Shown: piece by piece, positions 18,132 to 24,882 of the stretch
How positions within the stretch are numbered: the stretch's first letter is position 1
How the letters are laid out: every line of letters begins with the position of its first letter
From: an uncultured Gammaproteobacteria bacterium
GTDB lineage: Bacteria > Pseudomonadota > Gammaproteobacteria > Pseudomonadales > UBA5518
Assembly (NCBI GenBank): GCA_903921135.1
Contig: CAIXOY010000407.1
Span: 1 to 28,783, forward strand
Reading direction: 5' to 3'
DNA: 28,783 nt
Program-made: the position numbers and the translations under genes
The notes under the pieces: generated by a model
Database searches by the model: none
The model's input: only the letters and a program-made list of their open reading frames with translations
What the model was told of the DNA's origin: nothing

Positions 18132-18982
18132 GTGGCAGCCCCTGCAGCCAGCCACGCAGGTCCTTCACCCCCGGGAATGCCGCGCAACAGCACGCGATCT
18201 TCCGCAAAGCGCTCCTGCAGCCGCGCCCGCCATTCGGGGCGCAGCACCGGGCGCTCGCCCTCGGCATAGGGCCGGTACAGCAGGGTGCTCGCAGGGCCGC
18301 GCTTCACCCGCCCCACCAGATTGGGAAAGCCCAGACCGCGCGCGAGATTCGCACCGGCCTTCGCGAGGCCTGCAAGGCGCGCGCTGCGCGGCGCCGCGGC
18401 CGGCAGCACACGTTTGTGGAAATCGATGCCCGCCTCGGCCGGGAGACCGATGAAGTCGAGGATGCCGGCACCGAGCGCCTCGGGGGCGGATTGCAGCTGA
18501 TCGAAGAAAAACACGCCCAGCCGCGAGCGGTCCACCACACGGAGCCAGGCCGTGAGGTGCTGTCCGTAGAGGCTGTTGCGGATGAGTTCGGGGAAGGCGT
18601 CCAGCGCCTCGGGGAACGCGAGCCGCGTGCGTCCGCTGCGCAGCAGGTAAAGGTAGTGCGAGAACGTGCGCTCGGCGGGCTCGCGCAGGATCGTGATGAG
18701 CCGGGCTGCAGGCAGATCGCGCGCGATGCGGGCCGCAGCTTCGGCCGAAAAAAGATAATCGTGCGAGAGCTCGCCGCAGTGCGTGCATCCCGCCGGCGCG
18801 ACGCCGAAGTGACGCAGGTACCAGTCCATGCCACGGCTGTAGTGGCGGTCGAAGAAATACAGGTCCTTGGCAGGCGGCACGAAACAGCGCGGGTGCTGGC
18901 GCAGCACCTCGAAGAGCCAGGAAGAGCCCGATTTGTCCGGCCCGATGTAGAGGAAATCCGGCACGCGTTGCGGGCGGCTCAT
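18128..18982 (-). CDS. PAPS-dependent sulfotransferase, heparan-sulfate-sulfotransferase-like subtype
   Basis: The protein has 284 residues from ATG 18982, which overlaps the previous stop (ATGA). The 5'-phosphosulfate loop is GPDKSGSSWLF at 14-24. PAKDLYFFD (37-45) matches the K-E/D-x-YFF motif of heparan-sulfate-type sulfotransferases. The 3'-phosphate-binding strand-helix is LITILREPAERTFSHYLYL (about 95-113), with R100 and S108 in the expected positions. No signal peptide is present, so it probably acts in the cytoplasm on a lipid-linked repeat unit or a sugar precursor using PAPS. Its neighbours on both sides (another sulfotransferase and a GT4) are translationally coupled to it, which ties it to polysaccharide synthesis rather than small-molecule sulfation. 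Confidence 0.92.
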   Translation of the reverse strand: MSRPQRVPDFLYIGPDKSGSSWLFEVLRQHPRCFVPPAKDLYFFDRHYSRGMDWYLRHFGVAPAGCTHCGELSHDYLFSAEAAARIARDLPAARLITILREPAERTFSHYLYLLRSGRTRLAFPEALDAFPELIRNSLYGQHLTAWLRVVDRSRLGVFFFDQLQSAPEALGAGILDFIGLPAEAGIDFHKRVLPAAAPRSARLAGLAKAGANLARGLGFPNLVGRVKRGPASTLLYRPYAEGERPVLRPEWRARLQERFAEDRVLLRGIPGGEGPAWLAAGAAT

Positions 18983-19932
18983 GCCGGCTTGCCGGCGGGC
19001 ACGGCAGCGGCGTAGCCGTAGCGGCGCAGCTCGGGCGCCGTCAGCGCCTCCAGCAGCAATCGACGCCCCGCCGGCATCGCCGACCGCCATTCCTCGTCAG
19101 GGCTGAGCGTCTGCAGGCCCGTGCGGAAGCGGCCGGGATTCCCTGCGAACGCGCAACCCGGACGCAGCAGGAAACGCTCATCGCCCGAAAACGGGAAACC
19201 GGCGCCGTCATGTCCCAGCCAGTCGAGCAGGGCACGGAGCTCGGCGCGCGGTGCACGCACAAAATCCTCGTAGCGCAGCGTCAGATGCGGGATGTCCCCT
19301 GAGCGGCCAAGCGTGCGCGCGCCAGCATTGGCAAGCCGCCATTGCAGGGCCGACCACAGTGTGCCGTGGCGGTCCATCATGCCGCCCTTGTCCGGCTGCT
19401 CCCGGTGACGGGCCCAGGAGTGCGCCACCGCGCGCGGATCGCGCACGAGCTGCAGCACCCGCAGGCGCACGCCCGGCAGGCTGCCGAGGCAGGCCGCGTA
19501 GACGGGCGATTTCGAGGAATCCACCAGCAGCCGCGCCCCGCTCACCGCGGCAATCGCGCCGTAGAGCCGCGCGAGGGCCGCGCGGTAGGCCGAGAGGCCG
19601 GTGTGCACATCGGGCATGCGGCCGAGCGCGAGTTGCGGATAGCGCTGCGAGACCAGCAGCGAACGCGCCCATCGGGCAAGGGCGTCTGACTCTTCGGCAG
19701 ACACCGCCTCCATGCCGCCGAAGCCGTGCGCGAAGACCTCGCGCCAGAACGGGTGCTCGCGAAAGGCAGGCCCGTCGCTGCAGCGCCGGTTTTCGATCAG
19801 CCCGCGGCGCCAGATGTGCCAGAGCTCGCCGCCGGAAAAACAGCCTTCGAGCTGACCGAGGATGTTGTCGAGCAACGTGCTGCCGCTGCGTCCGCAACCG
19901 GCGATGTAGAGCACCTCCACAGAGGCGTTCAC
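18979..19932 (-). CDS. PAPS-dependent sulfotransferase (second subtype)
   Basis: The protein has 317 residues from GTG 19932, which overlaps the stop of the glycoside hydrolase gene (GTGA). The 5'-phosphosulfate loop is IAGCGRSGSTLLDNIL (10-25). VDSSKSPVYA (about 137-146) is a motif common in bacterial polysaccharide sulfotransferases. The 3'-phosphate site is VLQLVRDPRAVAHSW (about 159-173), with R164 and S172. The acceptor-side region is rich in Trp, Arg and His. No signal peptide or membrane segment is seen. It differs clearly from the sulfotransferases on either side of the cluster, so it probably sulfates a different position or sugar. This is inference, because acceptor specificity cannot be read from sequence. 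Confidence 0.92.
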   Translation of the reverse strand: MNASVEVLYIAGCGRSGSTLLDNILGQLEGCFSGGELWHIWRRGLIENRRCSDGPAFREHPFWREVFAHGFGGMEAVSAEESDALARWARSLLVSQRYPQLALGRMPDVHTGLSAYRAALARLYGAIAAVSGARLLVDSSKSPVYAACLGSLPGVRLRVLQLVRDPRAVAHSWARHREQPDKGGMMDRHGTLWSALQWRLANAGARTLGRSGDIPHLTLRYEDFVRAPRAELRALLDWLGHDGAGFPFSGDERFLLRPGCAFAGNPGRFRTGLQTLSPDEEWRSAMPAGRRLLLEALTAPELRRYGYAAAVPAGKPA

Positions 19933-21260
19933 GGCGACTCCCGCAACAGCAGCGTCTCGCCAAGCCCGACGGGTACGGGTCTTGAGGGGTGGTACTGCAC
20001 TGGGCCGCCGTTAGCGGCAGCGCGCGCAACGAAATCGATCGGCTTGAACCCTTGCGCACCGAGCAGCGTGCCGGTTACGCGCGGCGCCGCCGCGGCACTG
20101 CCGCCTGCGGGCGCCGGCAGCGTGAAAGAGACGAGGGATCCAGCCTCACCGGCACGCCCGTGCAGCACCACCAGACGCCGCCCCGGTGCGGCGCCCGCGC
20201 CGAACACACGGCTCTCCAGACCGGGCGCCTCGCCCTGCAAGCTGCCGAGATACGCCACCCGTTCACGCCCGAAGTGCGCGAGCAGTATCTGCATGCCCTC
20301 ATCAGCCGTGGTGCCGGGCGCGCCGCGCGTCCAGCCATAGAACGAACAGCGCAGTTGCCCGGCTGTCTGCTGGCGTTCGGCCGCCCGCGCCAGGTACGCC
20401 GCGGCCACGCGCACCGCTGTGGCCGCACCGAGACCGCTTGCCGCGCGCCGCTTGCCCAGCTCCTCCGTGGCCCAGATCGCAGCTGCGATGTCGCCCTCCT
20501 GCAACTGCGCCGCTATGGCATCGAAAATCCCCTGCCAGGGCGGATCGTCCGCGGTGGCGGCGTAATGCACCGAGACCACCGAGACCAGGTCCGCGACGCG
20601 CTGGCCGGCGAGCGTGGGTGCGTAAGTCCCCTTGATGCGGTAGGCCAGCAACGCGCGCAACCACTCGCGCGAACTCTCACGGTGGATGTTCGCGATGCTG
20701 CCGAGCACGATATGGATGCGGCGCGGATCGGAGTAAAGATCCTTGCCGGCGCCACGCAACACCTCGACTGCTGGCGCGAAGAGCAGCTCCGCGTACAGCG
20801 GGATCAGTGCGGTGTCGTCATGGCCTGCTGACGACACGCCCCCGGCCGCGCCGAGCGAGCGGGCCATACTGCGGGAATTGATCTCGTTGCCCACCTGCCA
20901 GTAGAGGCGCCCGCCACGGTGCGCCTGCTCGAGCGCTCGCACGCGGGCGGCAAGTTCGAGCTTCGCGGGCTGCGCCTTCCCTTCGCGTATCGCACGCACC
21001 ACACCCGCCACGGCCTGCGGGTCCTTGCCCGAGCGCAGCCCCCAGTCAACGGGCACGATCAGATCGCCCTCACCCGCCAGGCGCGCGCTGTCCTGGCTGC
21101 CGCGGTCCTTGCCGCGCACCGTGCCGGCCCAGTCCGCGTGCTGGCCCTGCGCCGAGAAATAACGGAACCAGGGATCGGGCGTGGTAGTGCCGGCGCGAGC
21201 AGTGCCCCCTGAGAGGATGCAGATAAACAGCAGGCTCCACAGCAAGGGACGCAGGCTCAT
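19929..21260 (-). CDS. Secreted putative clan GH-A glycoside hydrolase (PslG-like position)
   Basis: The protein has 443 residues from ATG 21260, which overlaps the polymerase stop (ATGA). The signal peptide is about 1-23 (hydrophobic core LLWSLLFICIL, then SGGTARA). YWQVGNEIN at 120-128 matches the strand-4 Asn-Glu of clan GH-A barrels, with E126 as the candidate acid/base. VVSVHYA (228-234) fits the strand-6 His-x-Tyr region. AIWATEELG (261-269) fits the strand-7 nucleophile, E266 or E267. A C-terminal beta-rich domain is likely (about 340-443). Export hydrolases such as PslG (GH39, about 440 residues) sit in other exopolysaccharide operons and trim polymer in the periplasm; a similar role is inferred. 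The family within the clan is not assigned, and activity depends on both glutamates being real catalytic residues. Confidence 0.82.
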   Translation of the reverse strand: MSLRPLLWSLLFICILSGGTARAGTTTPDPWFRYFSAQGQHADWAGTVRGKDRGSQDSARLAGEGDLIVPVDWGLRSGKDPQAVAGVVRAIREGKAQPAKLELAARVRALEQAHRGGRLYWQVGNEINSRSMARSLGAAGGVSSAGHDDTALIPLYAELLFAPAVEVLRGAGKDLYSDPRRIHIVLGSIANIHRESSREWLRALLAYRIKGTYAPTLAGQRVADLVSVVSVHYAATADDPPWQGIFDAIAAQLQEGDIAAAIWATEELGKRRAASGLGAATAVRVAAAYLARAAERQQTAGQLRCSFYGWTRGAPGTTADEGMQILLAHFGRERVAYLGSLQGEAPGLESRVFGAGAAPGRRLVVLHGRAGEAGSLVSFTLPAPAGGSAAAAPRVTGTLLGAQGFKPIDFVARAAANGGPVQYHPSRPVPVGLGETLLLRESP

Positions 21261-22621
21261 GCGCGCCTCCCGCGCCACGCCGAAAGCGCAGCAAGCCGGC
21301 CCGGGGATGCCGGGGCGTGTGCCCGCTGGAACGCGGCGCCTACGCCGAGCAGGGCGAGGGTGGGAATCGCATCGATCGGCGCGCAGAGCGCGTGCCCGAA
21401 GAATGCGGCCACCAGCAGGAAAACCAGCAGCGCCTGCAGCGCTTCGTAGTAAGCGAGTACCGCGGGCAGATGCGCGAAGCTCTGCATCGCCCGCGCGTTG
21501 CGCTGCCAGAGACCGCGCCAGACCGCGAGCAGCAGCAGCAGACCGAAGATGCCCGTCTCGGCCAGCATGTGCAGGTAGGTGTTGTGGGCATGCAGGGTGG
21601 CAGCGCTGTTCTGCGCCGAGACGCCGAAGTAATAGACACCGGGCAGCCCGGCAAAGTGTACGTACTGGTCGTTGAAGCGGCCGAAGCCCGCACCCAGGAA
21701 CGGGCTGTCCGCCAAGCGCTGCAGGGCATATCCCCAATACAACACGCGCGACAGGACGTTGAACTCCTCGCCCTCCAGATCCTTCTCCTGCCCCGGCTCC
21801 CAGTGCCGGGCGCCCATGCGCTCGACCTGCGCCACCACGCTCTGCACGGTGTCTGCGGTGAAGAGCCGCGTCGTGCGCTCCCAGGTGTGGGGCGCGAGCA
21901 CCGGCGCCACCGCGACCAGCGAGACGACCAGCGCCAGCACCGGCAAGGCAGTGCGCCGTGTGAGCCCGCGCCGCAGGTACCAGATCAGCACCGCCACCAG
22001 CGCCACCAGCGCTTCGCGCGAGCCGCTGCCAAGCACCGGGAGCAGCCCGGCAACACCCAGCATCACCAGCACACGCGAACCGACGCGCGCGCCGTAAACC
22101 ATGAGAAACACCGCCAGCACCGAGAAGAAGGTGCCACTGCCCGTGTGCGAGGTGAGCAGCCCGCCGAAATTGCGCGCACGCCCCACCGACAGGAGCTCGG
22201 GCCGCGCAACGGCCCACACGGCAAACAGCAGCAACCCGAGCGCTGCCAGCACGGCGATCAGCCGCACCGCGTCGCGCAGGGTGCCCGCCGTGGCAGTGCA
22301 GGCCGCCAGCGTGAGGAACGCGAAATAGGTGAGGAACACACGGCCTTCGTTGCTGTAGTACGCAGGCTCGGCCAGCATCCGGAAGCTGAGCGCTCCGGTG
22401 GTGAAGCCGCTCAGAAGCCAGAACAGCAGGTTGGCAAGTATCAGCAGGCTCAGCCGGTCGATGGCGCCGCGCGTCGCGGTGTTCCAGGCGAAGAGCAGGA
22501 TGCCGCCCAGCAAGCCCGCTGCGATCAGCACCGGGACCTTGATCGTGAAGATGCCGCCGAGCAGCGCCAGCAGCAACAGCCTCGCCTGCGGCGGGGAGGC
22601 GACGGCCGCTTTGGCGATCAT
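21257..22621 (-). CDS. O-antigen polymerase/ligase family protein (Wzy-like)
   Basis: The protein has 454 residues, with ATG 22621 overlapping the flippase stop (ATGA). About 11-13 hydrophobic segments are visible. The Wzy_C/O-antigen ligase signatures are LPVLGSGSREALVALVAVL (about 200-218), a large periplasmic loop with RMGARHWEPG.. (about 265-300), SPFLGAGFGRF (about 310-320) and HAHNTYLHMLAETGIFG (about 350-366). Between a flippase and an exported hydrolase in a Wza/Wzc locus, it most likely polymerises undecaprenyl-linked repeats on the periplasmic side. Polymerases and ligases share this domain, so ligation to another acceptor cannot be excluded. Confidence 0.9.
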   Translation of the reverse strand: MIAKAAVASPPQARLLLLALLGGIFTIKVPVLIAAGLLGGILLFAWNTATRGAIDRLSLLILANLLFWLLSGFTTGALSFRMLAEPAYYSNEGRVFLTYFAFLTLAACTATAGTLRDAVRLIAVLAALGLLLFAVWAVARPELLSVGRARNFGGLLTSHTGSGTFFSVLAVFLMVYGARVGSRVLVMLGVAGLLPVLGSGSREALVALVAVLIWYLRRGLTRRTALPVLALVVSLVAVAPVLAPHTWERTTRLFTADTVQSVVAQVERMGARHWEPGQEKDLEGEEFNVLSRVLYWGYALQRLADSPFLGAGFGRFNDQYVHFAGLPGVYYFGVSAQNSAATLHAHNTYLHMLAETGIFGLLLLLAVWRGLWQRNARAMQSFAHLPAVLAYYEALQALLVFLLVAAFFGHALCAPIDAIPTLALLGVGAAFQRAHAPASPGRLAALSAWRGRRA

Positions 22622-23931
22622 GGCGTGGCGCTCCGGAACAACGGCAAGGGAGTGGGCACGAAGCCCAGCCGCCGCCACACACACCAGGCCGCGCCCAGGT
22701 TCTGCAGCACCATCGCCACCGTCGTGGCGATCGCCGCGCCCAGCGCCCCCTCGCGCTGCAGCAGCAGCAGGCAGAGGCCGCCGGCCAGCACCGCCACCGT
22801 CATGCAGTGCTGCAGCGCCGCCTCGTTGCCGCTCATGGTGAGCAGGTAGGCCACAGGGCCGGTGAGCAGGTTGATGCACTGCCCCAGCACCAGCACCTGC
22901 AGCACGGTCGGGCCGGCAAGCGCGAAGTCCGCACCGAAGAGCCCCATCACGGCCGCCGGGAAAACGAGCAGCAGCAGGGCCACGGGCCCGCCCGCCACCA
23001 GCGCCATCACGGTGGCGCGTCGCGCCAGACGTTGCAGGCCCGCAGGGTCACCGAGCCTTACGCGTGCCGCGAAGCCGGGCGCCGCCACGCTGTTCACCGC
23101 CATCAGCAGCAGCCCCAGCGCGAGCGAGAGCCGCAGCGCCACGTTGTAGACGCCCACGTCCGCCGTCGAAGACCAGAGCAGCAGCGCCGCCGTCGCCATC
23201 CAGCCGGTGCCAAGGCGTGCGGTCTTCACCCAGAGCAAGGCAAGGCTGCCCGCCAGCAGCTCCCGCGAGGCCACGGGGACGGGCGGCGGGGAGGCCCGCA
23301 TCGCATGGCGCCAGCACAGGGCGCCGGCACCGGCCGCGACGAAGGCCCCCAGCACCCAGGCCAGGACTGCACCGCCGGCACCGAAGCGCGGCGCCAGCAG
23401 CAGCGCCGCAACGCAGGCCACGCCGGGGAGCAGCATCGCCGAGACGAACTGCGAGGCCGCGACACGGCGCAGCGCCTTCAGCGCCTCACCGTGCAGGCAG
23501 GCGAGCGAGAGGGGTAGCACGCCGAGCGCGGCGAGTTGGAGCAGCGGCCCCGCCTCGCGCACTGAGGGCACGCTGCGGGCAAGCCACGCCGCCAGCACCA
23601 CGAGAAGCAGAGCCGCTACGGCAGAGGTAGCCAGCGCGAGGCGGGCACTACCCGCCACCACGCCGCGCAGCGCCGCCTCTTCACCCGCGGCTGCGTGCGC
23701 CGCCGTGCGGCGGAGCACCGTGTTGTCCAGCCCGAGGCGGGCGAACACCGAGGCCACGTTGGCCGCCGTGATGGCCGAATGGAAGAGCCCCGCACCGGCC
23801 GCACCGCAGACGCGCGCGACCACCAGATTGAGGAGGAACTCCAGGGCACCGCCGCCGAGGCGCAGGACGAGCGTCTGCAGCGCGCCACGGGAGAGCTCCC
23901 GCGTGCCGGGCTCCTGCGCGAGAGCGCTCAC
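22618..23931 (-). CDS. Wzx-like oligosaccharide flippase (MATE/MOP superfamily)
   Basis: GTG 23931 is preferred. It overlaps the upstream stop as GTGA and has GGAG six bases before it, giving 437 residues. An alternative ATG at 23961 adds ten residues. About 12-14 membrane helices are arranged in two halves. The N-terminus contains the family-typical GALQTLVLRLGGGALEFLLNLVVARVCG-like pattern (split here by one glycine run), followed by GLDNTVLRR. The second half contains GVYNVALRLSLALGLLLMAVNS and FGADFALAGPTVLQVLVLGQCIN. It should move the undecaprenyl-linked repeat unit across the inner membrane ahead of the Wzy-like polymerase, whose gene it overlaps by four bases. Confidence 0.92.
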   Translation of the reverse strand: MSALAQEPGTRELSRGALQTLVLRLGGGALEFLLNLVVARVCGAAGAGLFHSAITAANVASVFARLGLDNTVLRRTAAHAAAGEEAALRGVVAGSARLALATSAVAALLLVVLAAWLARSVPSVREAGPLLQLAALGVLPLSLACLHGEALKALRRVAASQFVSAMLLPGVACVAALLLAPRFGAGGAVLAWVLGAFVAAGAGALCWRHAMRASPPPVPVASRELLAGSLALLWVKTARLGTGWMATAALLLWSSTADVGVYNVALRLSLALGLLLMAVNSVAAPGFAARVRLGDPAGLQRLARRATVMALVAGGPVALLLLVFPAAVMGLFGADFALAGPTVLQVLVLGQCINLLTGPVAYLLTMSGNEAALQHCMTVAVLAGGLCLLLLQREGALGAAIATTVAMVLQNLGAAWCVWRRLGFVPTPLPLFRSATP

Positions 23932-24872
23932 GCGGCGCTCCGGGGGCTTTGCGGCAAGCATTCGCGCACCGGAGCCGTGATGTGGCGCACCCGTGCGATC
24001 TCGTCGGCGTCGAGCACCGCGCGCCAGGTGTCGCGGATGGCGCGGCTGTCGCGATGGAAGTCCTGCACCCGCCGCGCGCGGGCACCTGCCCGGTGCCCGC
24101 CGGTAGCGCGCAGCACGCGCCGCTCTGCGGCCGTATCGAAAACGATGCCCGCATGGGCGAAGATTGCCGAGAAGGTCGCGAGCGCTTCCTCGCCGATACT
24201 CTCGTGGCGGACCATGAGCACCGCCGCGTTTCCCTCGGCCATGGCGAGCAGTGCCCGGTTCAGCAGGCGCCAAAGCAACGCAGCGCGCTCGACCACGGAG
24301 CCCGCGGCACAGCTGGCAGCAGCATCCAGGTCTTCCGGCGTCAGGAATCGCGCCACGAAACGCGGCTGCGCCAGCAGCGGCTCGAGCCTGGGCTGCCAGC
24401 CGAGGCGCTTCACGCTCGCGACAAAACCCTCGGGTTCACGCAGCATCACCACCGCCTTCATGCCGTAGCGTTGCACCAGGTGCTCGGCGAGCAGGCAGCC
24501 CACCGGGTCCTTGATCACGGCCGCGTTGCGGAACACGTTCATGCGCGCGAGGCGCAGATTGAACGGCCCGCGCGAACCGACCACCCGCTTGATGACCCGG
24601 CGCAGCGGGGTGTCGTTGGGGTAAAAGCCGGTGCGCAGGGGCTCCCGATAGTCGAGCAGGCGCTCTATCGCGGGGCGCAGGCACAGTTCGCGGGGCTCGC
24701 CCTCTTCCAGATAGAGCCAGGGCTCCTCCACGCCGGCGATGCCGCAGTCCGGGTTGAAGGGCTCGTGGATGTAATCCGTGCGAAGGCCGCCAGCGAGGAC
24801 GGTGCCCACGAAGGTGGTGCCGCTACGCGGCGCACCGGTCACGAACACCCAGCGCTCGATGTCAGGATGCAT
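23928..24872 (-). CDS. Sulfotransferase family protein (third subtype)
   Basis: The protein has 314 residues from ATG 24872, 10 bases after the wzc-like stop. It opens with WVFVTGAPRSGTTFVGTVL, the 5'-phosphosulfate loop (GAPRSGTT, 13-20). AAVIKDPVGCLLAEHL (about 117-132) and VVMLREPEGFVASVKRLGW (about 141-159) follow, the latter being the 3'-phosphate site with R145 and S153. There is no signal peptide. It is the first gene of the seven-gene overlap-coupled block and lies between the export genes and the flippase. Together with the two sulfotransferases downstream, it predicts a polysaccharide sulfated at more than one site. The similarity is to the general sulfotransferase family, and the acceptor is unknown. 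Confidence 0.9.
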   Translation of the reverse strand: MHPDIERWVFVTGAPRSGTTFVGTVLAGGLRTDYIHEPFNPDCGIAGVEEPWLYLEEGEPRELCLRPAIERLLDYREPLRTGFYPNDTPLRRVIKRVVGSRGPFNLRLARMNVFRNAAVIKDPVGCLLAEHLVQRYGMKAVVMLREPEGFVASVKRLGWQPRLEPLLAQPRFVARFLTPEDLDAAASCAAGSVVERAALLWRLLNRALLAMAEGNAAVLMVRHESIGEEALATFSAIFAHAGIVFDTAAERRVLRATGGHRAGARARRVQDFHRDSRAIRDTWRAVLDADEIARVRHITAPVRECLPQSPRSAA

Positions 24873-24882
24873 GGGGTCGCGC

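Noticed and set aside
21317..22849. Plus-strand open frame of 510 codons
   Set aside because: It is opposite the Wzy-like polymerase, with Gln/Arg/Glu/His-rich low-complexity text; a shadow of a membrane-protein gene.
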